From positions 15,388,501 through 15,452,500 of the forward strand of contig NC_079882.1 in the NCBI RefSeq assembly GCF_029227915.1: DNA of 64,000 bases, written 5' to 3'. The translations under genes were made by a program, and so were the position numbers. The stretch's first letter is position 1, and every line of letters begins with the position of its first letter. This document shows, one piece after another, positions 36,086-49,697 of this stretch. The stretch is from Hydractinia symbiolongicarpus. Lineage: Eukaryota; Cnidaria; Hydrozoa; Anthoathecata; Hydractiniidae. A model generated the notes under the pieces. That model did no database searches. It worked only from the letters and a program-made list of their open reading frames with translations, and was not told the DNA's origin.

Positions 36086-38500
36086 TAAGAGTGTTCTAAT
36101 GCAACGGCGCCAATGAAAAAGATTTGGGACGTTGTAATGCATTTAGACTGGAAGGACTACGCCAATGGTAACCTGCGCAGACAGGTGAAACCACGTGCTT
36201 TACGTGTGAGGTTTTTATTAGACTGCAAAAGCCCATATTACAGCCTTTATAGGACTGTGCACGTAATTAAGAGTGTTGTAAGGCAACAGCGATAATGAAA
36301 ACAACTTGGGACGTTGTAGCGCATTGAGACTGGAAAGAATAGTCCAATGGTAACCTGCGCAGACCGGTGAAACCACGTGATTACGTGTGAGGCCTTTATT
36401 AGACTGCAAAAGCCATATTACAGCTTTTATAGGACTGTGCACGTAGTTAAGAGTGTTGTAAAGCAGCAGCGCTAATGAAAACGACTTGGGAGGTTGTAGC
36501 GCATTGAGACTGGAACGACAAGTCCAATGGTCACCTGCACAGGCAGATGGAACCACGTGATTTACGTGTGAGGCCTTTATTAGACTGCAAAAGGCCAAAT
36601 TACAGTCTTTATAGGACTGTGCACGTACTTAAGAGTGTTGTAAGGCAACGGCGCTAATGAAAACGACTTGGGACGTTGTAGCGCATTCAGACTGGAAGGA
36701 CTAGGTCAATGGTGACCTGTGCAGACCGGTGAAACCACGTGATTATCGTGTGAGGCCTTTATTAGACTGCAAAGGGCCATATTACAGCCTTTATAGGACT
36801 GTGCAGGTAGTTAAGAGTGTTCTAAGACCACGGCGCTAAGGAAAACCACTTGGAACGTTGTAGCACATTGAGACTGTAAGGACTAGGACAATGGTAACCT
36901 GCGCAGACAGGTGAAACCACGTGATTTACGTGTGAGGACTTTATTAGACTGCAAAAGGCCATATTACAGCCTTTATAGGACTGTGCACGTAGTTAAGAGT
37001 GTTGTAAAGCTACGGTGCTAATGAAAACCACTTGGGACGTTGTAGTACATTGAGACTGGAAGGACTAGACCAATGGTAACCTGCGCAGGCAGGTGAAACC
37101 ACGTGATTTACGTATGAAGCTTTTACTAGAATGCACAAGGCCAAATTACAGCCTTTATAGGACTGTGCACGTAGTTAAGATTGTTGTAAGGCAACGGCGC
37201 AAATGAAAACAACTTGAGACGTTGTATCACATTGAGACTGGAAGGAATAGTCTATTGGTAACCTGCGGAGACAGGTGAAACCACGTGATTTACGTGTGAG
37301 GCTTTTATTAGACTGCAAAAGGCCATATTACAGCCTTTATAGGACTGTGCACGTAGTTAAGAGTGTTGTAGGGCAACAGCGATAATGAAAACAACTTGGG
37401 ACGTTTTAGCGCATTGAGACTGGAAGGAATAGTCCAATGGTAACCGGCGCAGACCGGTGAAACTACGTGATTTACGTGTGAGGCCTTTATTTGACTGCAA
37501 AAGGCCATATTACAGCTTTTATAGAACTGTGCACGTAGTTAAGAGTGTTCTAAGGCAACTTCGCCAATCAAAACGACTTGGGACGTTGTAGAGCATTGAG
37601 ACTGGAAGGACTAGGTCAATGGTAACCTGCACAGACAGGTGAAACCATGTGATTTACGTGTGAAGCCTTTATTAGACTGCAAAAGGCCATATTACAGCTT
37701 TTATAGGACTGTGCACGTAGTTAAGAGTGTTGTAAAGCAACAGCGCTAATGAAAACGACTTGGGAGGTTGTAGCGCATTGAGACTGGAACGACAAGTCCA
37801 ATGGTAACCTGCACAGGCAGATGGAACCACGTGATTTACGTGTGAGGCCTTTATTAGACTGCAAAAGGCCAAATTACAGTCTTTATAGGACTGTGCACGT
37901 ACTTAAGAGTGTTGTAAGGCAATGGCGCTAATGAAAACGACTTGGGACGTTGTAGCGCATTGAGACTGGAAGGACTAGGTCAATAGTGACCTGCACAGGC
38001 AGATGGAACCACGTGATTTACGTATGAAGCCTTTACTAGACTGCAAAAGGCCAAATTACAGCCTTTATAGGACTGTGCACGTAGTTAAGAGTGTTGTAAG
38101 GCAACGGCGCTAATGAAAACGACTTGGGACGTTGTAGCGCATTGAGACTGTAAGGACTAGGCCAATGGTAACCTACGCAGACAGGTGAAACCACGTGATT
38201 TACGTGTGAGGCCTTTATTAGACTGCAAAAGGCCATATTACAGCCTTTGTAGGACTGTGCACGTAGTTAAGAGTGTTGTAAAGCAACGGCGCTAATGAAA
38301 ACGACTTGGGCCGTTGTAACGCATTGAGACTGGAACGACTAGTCCAATGGTAACCGGCACAGGCAGATGGAACCACGTGATTTACGTGTGAGGCCTTTAT
38401 TAGACTGCAAAAGGCCAAATTACAGACTTTTTAGGACTGTGCACGTAGTTAAGAGTGTTCTAAGGCAACTTCGCCAATGAAAACGACTTGGGACGTTGTA
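35960..38500 (+). repeat. 14-mer higher-order repeat, copy 1 (2,543 bp)
   Basis: Fourteen units with a repeat offset of 2,543. Ordered marks are GTAATGCATTTAG, the 180 bp double-short unit, GACAAGTCC, GATTATCGTG, GTGCAGGTAG, AAGCTACGGTGC, GCGCAAATG, GTAGGGCAACAGCG, AATCAAAACG, GACAAGTCC again, GGCCGTTGTAACGC and TACAGACTTTTTAGG. Two GACAAGTCC units in one block show that it was assembled from older parts. Confidence 0.85.
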
Positions 38501-40615
38501 GAGCATTGAGACTGGAAGGACTAGGTCAATGGTAACCTGTACAGACAGGTGAAACCACGTGATTTACGTGTGAAGCCTTTATTAGACTGCAAGCCATATT
38601 ACAGCCTTTATAGGACTGTGCACGTAGGTAAGAGTGTTCTAATGCAACGGCGCTAATGAAAAAGATTTGGGACGTTGTAATGCATTTAGACTAGAAGGAC
38701 TAGGCCAATGGTAACCTGCGCAGACAGGTAAAACCACGTGATTTACGTGTGAGGCTTTTATTAGACTGCAAAAGCCCATATTACAGCCTTTATAGGACTG
38801 TGCACGTAGTTAAGAGTGTTGTAAGGCAACAGCGATAATGAAAACAACTTGGGACGTTCTAGCGCATTGAGACTGGAAGGAATAGTCCAATGGTAACCTG
38901 CGCAGACCGGTGAAAGCACATGATTACGTGTGAGGCCTTTATTAGACTGCAAAAGCCATATTACAGCTTTTATAGGACTGTGCACGTAGTTAAGAGTGTT
39001 GTAAAGCAGCAGCGCTAATGAAAACGACTTGGGAGGTTGTAGCGCATTGAGACTGGAACGACAAGTCCAATGGTCACCTGCACAGGCAGATGGAACCACG
39101 TGATTTACGTGTAAGGCTTTTATTAGACTGCAAAAGGCCAAATTACAGTCTTTATAGGACTGTGCACGTACTTAAGAGTGTTGTAAGGCAACGGCGCTAA
39201 TGAAAACGACTTGGGACGTTGTAGCGCATTGAGACTGGAAGGACTAGGTCAATGGTGACCTGCGCAGACCGGTGAAACCAGGTGATTATCGTGTGGGGCC
39301 TTTATTAGACTGCAAAGGGCCATATTACAGCCTTTATAGGACTGTGCACGTAGTTAAGAGTGTCTTAAGGCAACGGCGCTAATGAAAACGACTTGAGACG
39401 TTGTAGCACATTGAGACTGTAAGGACTAGGCCAATGGTAACCTGCGCAGACAGGTGAAACCACGTGATTTACGTGTGAGGACTTTATTAGACTGCAAAAG
39501 GCCATATTACAGCCTTTATAGGACTGTGCACGTAGTTAAGAGTGTTGTAAAGCTACGGTGCTAATGAAAACCACTTGGGACGTTGTAGTACATTGAGACT
39601 GGAAGGACTAGACCAATGGTAACCTGCGCAGGCAGGTGAAACCACGTGATTTACGTATGAAGCTTTTACTAGAATGCACAAGGCCAAATTACAGCCTTTA
39701 TAGGACTGTGCACGTAGTTAAGATTGTTGTAAGGCAACGGCGCAAATGAAAACAACTTGAGACGTTGTATCACATTGAGACTGGAAGGAATAGTCTATTG
39801 GTAACCTGCGCAGACAGGTGAAACCACGTGATTTACGTGTGAGGCTTTTATTAGACTGCAAAAGGCCATATTACAGCCTTTATAGGACTGTGCACGTAGT
39901 TAAGAGTGTTGTAGGGCAACAGCGATAATGAAAACAACTTGGGACGTTTTAGCGCATTGAGACTGGAAGGAATAGTCCAATGGTAACCGGCGCAGACCGG
40001 TGAAACTACGTGATTTACGTGTGAGGCCTTTATTTGACTGCAAAAGGCCATATTACAGCTTTTATAGAACTGTGCACGTAGTTAAGAGTGTTCTAAGGCA
40101 ACTTCGCCAATCAAAACGACTTGGGACGTTGTAGAGCATTGAGACTGGAAGGACTAGGTCAATGGTAACCTGCACAGACAGGTGAAACCATGTGATTTAC
40201 GTGTGAAGCCTTTATTAGACTGCAAAAGGCCATATTACAGCTTTTATAGGACTGTGCACGTAGTTAAGAGTGTTGTAAAGCAACAGCGCTAATGAAAACG
40301 ACTTGGGAGGTTGTAGCGCATTGAGACTGGAACGACAAGTCCAATGGTAACCTGCACAGGCAGATGGAACCACGTGATTTACGTGTGAGGCCTTTATTAG
40401 ACTGCAAAAGGCCAAATTACAGTCTTTATAGGACTGTGCACGTACTTAAGAGTGTTGTAAGGCAATGGCGCTAATGAAAACGACTTGGGACGTTGTAGCG
40501 CATTGAGACTGGAAGGACTAGGTCAATAGTGACCTGCACAGGCAGATGGAACCACGTGATTTACGTATGAAGCCTTTACTAGACTGCAAAAGGCCAAATT
40601 ACAGCCTTTATAGGA
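38501..40615 (+). repeat. 14-mer higher-order repeat, copy 2 (truncated near 11.6 units)
   Basis: Matches copy 1 with one clear 3-base loss near 38,590 (GCAAGCC versus GCAAAATGCC). The right end stops near 40,615. There the unit TATAGGACAGTGCACG with GTTATGAGTG joins a unit that normally lies about one unit further on, so a partial deletion sits at this junction. Confidence 0.8.
38753..38776. other. Rearranged hairpin variant with pairing retained (GGCTTTT / AAAAGCC)
   Basis: Here the left arm has changed to GGCTTTT (38753-38759) and the right arm to AAAAGCC (38770-38776), so seven pairs are still possible with a 10-base loop. The same pair of changes is seen in the duplicated copies near 36.2, 41.1, 44.4, 57.1 and 62.2 kb, which descend from one another and are not independent events. 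Many other units have only one of the two changes, so selection for pairing is not demonstrated. Confidence 0.45.
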
Positions 40616-42611
40616 CAGTGCACGTAGTTATGAGTGTTGTAAAGCAACGGCGCTAATGAAAACGACTTGGGCCGTTGTAACGCATTGAGACTGGAACGAC
40701 TAGTCCAATGGTAACCGGCACAGGCAGATGGAACCACGTGATTTACGTGTGAGGCCTTTATTAGACTGCAAAAGGCCAAATTACAGACTTTTTAGGACTG
40801 TGCACGTAGTTAAGAGTGTTCTAAGGCAACTTCGCCAATGAAAACGACTTGGGACGTTGTAGAGCATTGAGACTGGAAGGACTAGGTCAATGGTAACCTG
40901 TACAGACAGGTGAAACCACGTGATTTACGTGTGAAGCCTTTATTAGACTGCAAAATGCCATATTACAGCCTTTATAGGACTGTGCACGTAGGTAAGAGTG
41001 TTCTAATGCAACGGCGCTAATGAAAAAGATTTGGGACGTTGTAATGCATTTAGACTAGAAGGACTAGGCCAATGGTAACCTGCGCAGACAGGTAAAACCA
41101 CGTGATTTACGTGTGAGGCTTTTATTAGACTGCAAAAGCCCATATTACAGCCTTTATAGGACTGTGCACGTAGTTAAGAGTGTTGTAAGGCAACAGCGAT
41201 AATGAAAACAACTTGGGACGTTCTAGCGCATTGAGACTGGAAGGAATAGTCCAATGGTAACCTGCGCAGACCGGTGAAAGCACGTGATTACGTGTGAGGC
41301 CTTTATTAGACTGCAAAAGCCATATTACAGCTTTTATAGGACTGTGCACGTAGTTAAGAGTGTTGTAAAGCAGCAGCGCTAATGAAAACGACTTGGGAGG
41401 TTGTAGCGCATTGAGACTGGAACGACAAGTCCAATGGTCACCTGCACAGGCAGATGGAACCACGTGATTTACGTGTAAGGCTTTTATTAGACTGCAAAAG
41501 GCCAAATTACAGTCTTTATAGGACTGTGCACGTACTTAAGAGTGTTGTAAGGCAACGGCGCTAATGAAAACGACTTGGGACGTTGTAGCGCATTGAGACT
41601 GGAAGGACTAGGTCAATGGTGACCTGCGCAGACCGGTGAAACCACGTGATTATCGTGTGGGGCCTTTATTAGACTGCAAAGGGCCATATTACAGCCTTTA
41701 TAGGACTGTGCACGTAGTTAAGAGTGTCTTAAGGCAACGGCGCTAATGAAAACAACTTGAGACGTTGTAGCACATTGAGACTGTAAGGACTAGGCCAATG
41801 GTAACCTGCGCAGGCAGGTGAAACCACGTGATTTACGTATGAAGCCTTTACTAGACTGCAAAAGGCCAAATTACAGCCTTTATAGGACTGTGCACGTAGT
41901 TAAGAGTGTTGTAAAGCTACGGTGCTAATGAAAACGACTTAGGACGTTTTAGTACATTGAGACTGGAAGGACTAGACCAAAGGTAACCTGCGCAGGCAGG
42001 TGAAACCACGTGATTTACGTATGAAGCCTTTACTAGACTGCAAAATTCCAAATTACAGCCTTTATAGGACTGTGCACGTAGTTGAGAGTGTTGTAAGGCA
42101 ACCGCGCTAATGAAAACAACTTGAGACGTTGTATCACATTAAGACTGGAAGGACTAGGTCAATGGTGACCTGCGCAGACCGGTGAAACCATGTGATTTAC
42201 GTGTGAAGCCTTTATTAGACTGCAAAATGCCATATTACAGCCTTTTTAGGACTGTGCACGTAGGTAAGAGTGTTCTAATGCAACGGCGCTAATGAAAAAG
42301 ATTTGGGACGTTGTAGCACATTTAGACTGGAAGGACTAGGCCAATGGTAACCAGCGCAGACAGTTGAAACCACGTGATTTACGTGTGAGGCTTTTATTAG
42401 ACTGCAAAATCCCATATTACAGCCTTTATAGGACTGTGCACGTAGTTAAGAGTGTTGTAAGGCAACAGCGATAATGAAAACAACTTGGGACGTTGTAGCG
42501 CATTGAGACTGGAAGGAATAGTCCAATGGTAACCTGTGCAGACCGGTGAAACCACGTGATTACGTGTGAGGCCTTTATTAGAATGCAAAAGCCATATTAC
42601 AGCTTTCATAG
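39340..42611 (+). repeat. 18-mer higher-order repeat, copy 1 (3,272 bp), largest tandem duplication seen
   Basis: Eighteen units repeat after 3,272 bases (eighteen units less four). The block spans the earlier 14-mer junction at 40.6 kb and also holds the units CTTAGGACGTTTTAG, ACCAAAGGTAACC, AAAATTCC, CAACCGCG and AAAATCCCATATTAC. Because the copy reproduces the 40.6 kb junction exactly, the 18-mer event is later than the 14-mer event. Confidence 0.9.
40612..41815 (+). repeat. Segment re-copied from 38,250-39,455 (2,361-2,364 bp offset)
   Basis: About 6.6 units repeat with the order GGCCGTTGTAACGC, TACAGACTTTTTAGG, GTAATGCATTTAGACTAG, GAAAGCACG with GATTACGTG, AAGCAGCAGCG and GATTATCGTGTGGGG. 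The marks TTTAGACTAGAAGG and GTGTGGGGCC are shared only by this group and its 44 kb copy. The offset changes by three bases at the site of the 38,590 loss. Confidence 0.8.
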
Positions 42612-45600
42612 GACTGTGCACGTAGTTAAGAGTGTCTTAAGGCAACGGCGCTAATGAAAACGACTTGAGACGTTGTAGCACATTGAGACTGTAAGGACTA
42701 GGCCAATGGTAACCTGCGCAGACAGGTGAAACCACGTGATTTACGTGTGAGGACTTTATTAGACTGCAAAAGGCCATATTACAGCCTTTATAGGACTGTG
42801 CACGTAGTTAAGAGTGTTGTAAAGCTACGGTGCTAATGAAAACCACTTGGGACGTTGTAGTACATTGAGACTGGAAGGACTAGACCAATGGTAACCTGCG
42901 CAGGCAGGTGAAACCACGTGATTTACGTATGAAGCTTTTACTAGAATGCACAAGGCCAAATTACAGCCTTTATAGGACTGTGCACGTAGTTAAGATTGTT
43001 GTAAGGCAACGGCGCAAATGAAAACAACTTGAGACGTTGTATCACATTGAGACTGGAAGGAATAGTCTATTGGTAACCTGCGCAGACAGGTGAAACCACG
43101 TGATTTACGTGTGATGCTTTTATTAGACTGCAAAAGGCCATATTACAGCCTTTATAGGACTGTGCACGTAGTTAAGAGTGTTGTAGGGCAACAGCGATAA
43201 TGAAAACAACTTGGGACGTTTTAGCGCATTGAGACTGGAAGGAATAGTCCAATGGTAACCGGCGCAGACCGGTGAAACTACGTGATTTACGTGTGAGGCC
43301 TTTATTTGACTGCAAAAGGCCATATTACAGCTTTTATAGAACTGTGCACGTAGTTAAGAGTGTTCTAAGGCAACTTCGCCAATCAAAACGACTTGGGACG
43401 TTGTAGAGCATTGAGACTGGAAGGACTAGGTCAATGGTAACCTGCACAGACAGGTGAAACCATGTGATTTACGTGTGAAGCCTTTATTAGACTGCAAAAG
43501 GCCATATTACAGCTTTTATAGGACTGTGCACGTAGTTAAGAGTGTTGTAAAGCAACAGCGCTAATGAAAACGACTTGGGAGGTTGTAGCGCATTGAGACT
43601 GGAACGACAAGTCCAATGGTAACCTGCACAGGCAGATGGAACCACGTGATTTACGTGTGAGGCCTTTATTAGACTGCAAAAGGCCAAATTACAGTCTTTA
43701 TAGGACTGTGCACGTACTTAGGAGTGTTGTAAGGCAATGGCGCTAATGAAAACGACTTGGGACGTTGTAGCGCATTGAGACTGGAAGGACTAGGTCAATA
43801 GTGACCTGCACAGGCAGATGGAACCACGTGATTTACGTATGAAGCCTTTACTAGACTGCAAAAGGCCAAATTACAGCCTTTATAGGACAGTGCACGTAGT
43901 TATGAGTGTTGTAAAGCAACGGCGCTAATGAAAACGACTTGGGCCGTTGTAACGCATTGAGACTGGAACGACTAGTCCAATGGTAACCGGCACAGGCAGA
44001 TGGAACCACGTGATTTACGTGTGAGGCCTTTATTAGACTGCAAAAGGCCAAATTACAGACTTTTTAGGACTGTGCACGTAGTTAAGAGTGTTCTAAGGCA
44101 ACTTCGCCAATGAAAACGACTTGGGACGTTGTAGAGCATTGAGACTGGAAGGACTAGGTCAATGGTAACCTGTACAGACAGGTGAAACCACGTGATTTAC
44201 GTGTGAAGCCTTTATTAGACTGCAAAATGCCATATTACAGCCTTTATAGGACTGTGCACGTAGGTAAGAGTGTTCTAATGCAACGGCGCTAATGAAAAAG
44301 ATTTGGGACGTTGTAATGCATTTAGACTAGAAGGACTAGGCCAATGGTAACCTGCGCAGACAGGTAAAACCACGTGATTTACGTGTGAGGCTTTTATTAG
44401 ACTGCAAAAGCCCATATTACAGCCTTTATAGGACTGTGCACGTAGTTAAGAGTGTTGTAAGGCAACAGCGATAATGAAAACAACTTGGGACGTTCTAGCG
44501 CATTGAGACTGGAAGGAATAGTCCAATGGTAACCTGCGCAGACCGGTGAAAGCACGTGATTACGTGTGAGGCCTTTATTAGACTGCAAAAGCCATATTAC
44601 AGCTTTTATAGGACTGTGCACGTAGTTAAGAGTGTTGTAAAGCAGCAGCGCTAATGAAAACGACTTGGGAGGTTGTAGCGCATTGAGACTGGAACGACAA
44701 GTCCAATGGTCACCTGCACAGGCAGATGGAACCACGTGATTTACGTGTAAGGCTTTTATTAGACTGCAAAAGGCCAAATTACAGTCTTTATAGGACTGTG
44801 CACGTACTTAAGAGTGTTGTAAGGCAACGGCGCTAATGAAAACGACTTGGGACGTTGTAGCGCATTGAGACTGGAAGGACTAGGTCAATGGTGACCTGCG
44901 CAGACCGGTGAAACCACGTGATTATCGTGTGGGGCCTTTATTAGACTGCAAAGGGCCATATTACAGCCTTTATAGGACTGTGCACGTAGTTAAGAGTGTC
45001 TTAAGGCAACGGCGCTAATGAAAACAACTTGAGACGTTGTAGCACATTGAGACTGTAAGGACTAGGCCAATGGTAACCTGCGCAGGCAGGTGAAACCACG
45101 TGATTTACGTATGAAGCCTTTACTAGACTGCAAAAGGCCAAATTACAGCCTTTATAGGACTGTGCACGTAGTTAAGAGTGTTGTAAAGCTACGGTGCTAA
45201 TGAAAACGACTTAGGACGTTTTAGTACATTGAGACTGGAAGGACTAGACCAAAGGTAACCTGCGCAGGCAGGTGAAACCACGTGATTTACGTATGAAGCC
45301 TTTACTAGACTGCAAAATTCCAAATTACAGCCTTTATAGGACTGTGCACGTAGTTGAGAGTGTTGTAAGGCAACCGCGCTAATGAAAACAACTTGAGACG
45401 TTGTATCACATTAAGACTGGAAGGACTAGGTCAATGGTGACCTGCGCAGACCGGTGAAACCATGTGATTTACGTGTGAAGCCTTTATTAGACTGCAAAAT
45501 GCCATATTACAGCCTTTTTAGGACTGTGCACGTAGGTAAGAGTGTTCTAATGCAACGGCGCTAATGAAAAAGATTTGGGACGTTGTAGCACATTTAGACT

Positions 45601-45905
45601 GGAAGGACTAGGCCAATGGTAACCAGCGCAGACAGTTGAAACCACGTGATTTACGTGTGAGGCTTTTATTAGACTGCAAAATCCCATATTACAGCCTTTA
45701 TAGGACTGTGCACGTAGTTAAGAGTGTTGTAAGGCAACAGCGATAATGAAAACAACTTGGGACGTTGTAGCGCATTGAGACTGGAAGGAATAGTCCAATG
45801 GTAACCTGTGCAGACCGGTGAAACCACGTGATTACGTGTGAGGCCTTTATTAGAATGCAAAAGCCATATTACAGCTTTCATAGGACTGTGCACGTAGTTA
45901 AGAGT
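42612..45905 (+). repeat. 18-mer higher-order repeat, copy 2
   Basis: Follows copy 1 with very few changes seen (GTGTGATGCTTTT near 43,111; GTACTTAGGAG near 43,713). It ends near 45,905, where GTTGTAAGG replaces GTCTTAAGG. Confidence 0.9.
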
Positions 45906-46709
45906 GTTGTAAGGCAACGGCGCTAATGAAAACGACTTGGGACGTTGTAGCGCATTGAGACTGGAAGGACTAGGTCAATGGTGACCAGCGCAGACCGGTG
46001 AAACCACGTGATTATCGTGTGAGGCCTTTATTAGACTGCAAAGGGCCATATTACAGCCTTTATAGGACTGTGCACGTAGTTAAGAGTGTCTTAAGGCAAC
46101 GGCGCTAATGAAAACGACTTGAGACGTTGTAGCACATTGAGACTGTAAGGACTAGGTCAATGGTAACCTGCGCAGACAGGTGAAACCACGTGATTTACGT
46201 GTGAGGCTTTATTAGACTGCAAAAGGCCAAATTACAGTCTTTATGGGACTGTGCACATACTTAAGAGTGTTGTAAGGCAACGGCGCTAATGAAAACGATT
46301 TGGGACGTTGTAGCGCATTGAGACTGGAACGACAAGTGCAATGGTCACCTGCACAGGCAGATGGAACCACATGATTTACGTGTGAGGCCTTTATTAGACT
46401 GCAAAAGGCCAAATTACAGTGTTTATAGGACTGTGCACGTACTTAAGAGTGTTGTAAGGCAACGGCGCTAATGAAAACGCCTTGGGACGTTGTAGTGCAT
46501 TGAGACTGGAAGGACTAGGTCAATGGTGACCTGCACAGACCGGTGAAACCACGTGATTATCGTGTGAGGCCTTTATTAGACTGCAAAGGGCCATATTACA
46601 GCCTTTATAGGACTGTGCACGTAGTTAAGAGTGTCTTAAGGCAACGGCGCTAATGAAAACGACTTGAAACGTTGTAGCACATTGAGACTGGAAGGACTAG
46701 GCCAATGGT
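45257..46709 (+). repeat. 8-mer duplication, copy 1 (1,453 bp)
   Basis: Eight units from AAAATTCC and CAACCGCG through AAAATCCCATATTAC, GATTACGTG, GTGACCAGCG, TATGGGACTG with GCACATAC, and AAAACGCCTTGGG. The offset is 1,453. The left end is the tail of 18-mer copy 2. Confidence 0.9.
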
Positions 46710-48143
46710 AACCTGCGCAGGCAGGTGAAACCACGTGATTTACGTATGAAGCCTTTACTAGACTGCAAAATTCCAAATTACAGCCTTTATAGGACTGTGC
46801 ACGTAGTTGAGAGTGTTGTAAGGCAACCGCGCTAATGAAAACAACTTGAGACGTTGTATCACATTAAGACTGGAAGGACTAGGTCAATGGTGACCTGCGC
46901 AGACCGGTGAAACCATGTGATTTACGTGTGAAGCCTTTATTAGACTGCAAAATGCCATATTACAGCCTTTTTAGGACTGTGCACGTAGGTAAGAGTGTTC
47001 TAATGCAACGGCGCTAATGAAAAAGATTTGGGACGTTGTAGCACATTTAGACTGGAAGGACTAGGCCAATGGTAACCAGCGCAGACAGTTGAAACCACGT
47101 GATTTACGTGTGAGGCTTTTATTAGACTGCAAAATCCCATATTACAGCCTTTATAGGACTGTGCACGTAGTTAAGAGTGTTGTAAGGCAACAGCGATAAT
47201 GAAAACAACTTGGGACGTTGTAGCGCATTGAGACTGGAAGGAATAGTCCAATGGTAACCTGTGCAGACCGGTGAAACCACGTGATTACGTGTGAGGCCTT
47301 TATTAGAATGCAAAAGCCATATTACAGCTTTCATAGGACTGTGCACGTAGTTAAGAGTGTTGTAAGGCAACGGCGCTAATGAAAACGACTTGGGACGTTG
47401 TAGCGCATTGAGACTGGAAGGACTAGGTCAATGGTGACCAGCGCAGACCGGTGAAACCACGTGATTATCGTGTGAGGCCTTTATTAGACTGCAAAGGGCC
47501 ATATTACAGCCTTTATAGGACTGTGCACGTAGTTAAGAGTGTCTTAAGGCAACGGCGCTAATGAAAACGACTTGAGACGTTGTAGCACATTGAGACTGTA
47601 AGGACTAGGTCAATGGTAACCTGCGCAGACAGGTGAAACCACGTGATTTACGTGTGAGGCTTTATTAGACTGCAAAAGGCCAAATTACAGTCTTTATGGG
47701 ACTGTGCACATACTTAAGAGTGTTGTAAGGCAACGGCGCTAATGAAAACGATTTGGGACGTTGTAGCGCATTGAGACTGGAACGACAAGTGCAATGGTCA
47801 CCTGCACAGGCAGATGGAACCACATGATTTACGTGTGAGGCCTTTATTAGACTGCAAAAGGCCAAATTACAGTGTTTATAGGACTGTGCACGTACTTAAG
47901 AGTGTTGTAAGGCAACGGCGCTAATGAAAACGCCTTGGGACGTTGTAGTGCATTGAGACTGGAAGGACTAGGTCAATGGTGACCTGCACAGACCGGTGAA
48001 ACCACGTGATTATCGTGTGAGGCCTTTATTAGACTGCAAAGGGCCATATTACAGCCTTTATAGGACTGTGCACGTAGTTAAGAGTGTCTTAAGGCAACGG
48101 CGCTAATGAAAACGACTTGAAACGTTGTAGCACATTGAGACTG
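46710..48143 (+). repeat. 8-mer duplication, copy 2
   Basis: Direct repeat of the preceding block; it ends near 48,143 (GACTGTAAGG in place of GACTGGAAGG). I saw almost no differences. Confidence 0.9.
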
Positions 48144-49697
48144 TAAGGACTAGGCCAATGGTAACCTGCGCAGACAGGTGAAATTACGTGATTTACGTGT
48201 GAGGCTTTATTAGACTGCAAAAGGCCATATTACAGCCTTTATAGGACTGTGCAGGTAGTTAAGAGTGTTCTAAGACCACGGCGCTAATGAAAACCACTTG
48301 GAACGTTGTAGCACATTGAGACTGTAAGGACTAGGACAATGGTAACCTGCGCAGACAGGTGAAACCTCGTGATTTACGTGTGAGGACTTTATTAGACTGC
48401 AAAAGGCCATATTACAGCCTTTATAGGACAGTGCACGTAGTTAAGAGTGTTGTAAAGCTACGGTGCTAATGAAAACGACTTGGGACGTTGTAGTACATTG
48501 AGACTGGAAGGACTAGACCAATGGTAACCTGCGCAGGCAGGTGAAACCACGTGATTTACGTATGAAGCCTTTACTAGACTGCAAAAGGCCAAATTACAGC
48601 CTTTATAGGACTGTGCACGTAGTTAAGAGTGTTGTAAGGCAACGGCGCTAATGAAAACAAGTTGAGACGTTGTATCACATTGAGACTGGAAGGAATAGTC
48701 TATTGGTAACCTGCGCAGACAGGTGAAACCACGTGATTTACGTATGAAGCCTTTACTAGACTGCAAAAGGCCAAATTACAGCCTTTATAGGACTGTGCAC
48801 GTAGTTAAGAGTGTTGTAAGTCAACGGCGCTAATGAAAACGACTTGGGACGTTGTAGCGCATTGAGACTGGAAGGACTAGGCCAATGGTGACCTGCACAG
48901 ACCGGTGAAACCACGTGATTAACGTGTGAGGCCTTTATTAGACTTGAAAGGGCAATACTACAACATTTATAGGACTGTGCACGTAGTTAAGAGTGTCTTA
49001 AGGCAACGGCGCTAATGAAAACGACTTGAGACGTTGTAGTACATTGAGAATGGAAGGACTAGGCCAATGATAACCTGTGCAGACAGGTGAAACCACGTGA
49101 TTTACGTGTGAGGCCTTTATTTGACTGCAAAAGGCCATATTACAGCCTTTATAGGACTGTGCAGGTAGTTAAGAGTGTTCTAAGGCCACGGCGCTAAGGA
49201 AAACCACTTGAAACGTTGTAGTGCATTGAGACTGGAAGGAATAGTCCAATGGTAACCTGCGCAGGCAGATGTAACCACGTGATTTACGTGTGAGGTCTTT
49301 ATTAGATTGCAAAAGGCGATATTGCAGCCTTTATAGGACTGTGCACGTAGTTAAGAGTGTTGTAAAGCAACGGCGCTAATGAAAACGACTTGGGACGTTG
49401 TAGCACATTGAGACTGGAAGGACTAGACCAATGGTGACCTGCACAGGCAGATGCAACCACGTGATTTACGTATGAAGCCTTTACTAGACTGCAAAAAGCC
49501 AAATTACAGCCTTTATAGGACTGTGCACGTAGTTAAGAGTGTTGTAAGGCAACAGCGCTAATGAAAACGACTTGGGACGTTGTAGCGCATTGAGACTGTA
49601 AGGACCAGGCCAATGGTAACCTACGCAGACAGGTGAAACCACGTGATTTACGTGTGAGGCCTTTATTTGACTGCAAAAGGCCATATTACAGCCTTTG
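47516..49697 (+). repeat. 12-mer block (2,182 bp), parent copy
   Basis: Twelve units from GTCTTAAGG through TATGGGACTG, GAAATTACGTG, GAAACCTCGTG, GACAGTGCACG, GACTTGAAAGGG, ATGATAACC, AAGGCGATATTG and GGACCAGGCC. It restarts at 49,698. Confidence 0.85.

Noticed and set aside
36113-36295. Plus-strand 60-residue open frame
   Set aside because: It is a chance reading through one satellite unit, opened by local point changes. No neighbouring copy keeps it and no coding features are visible.
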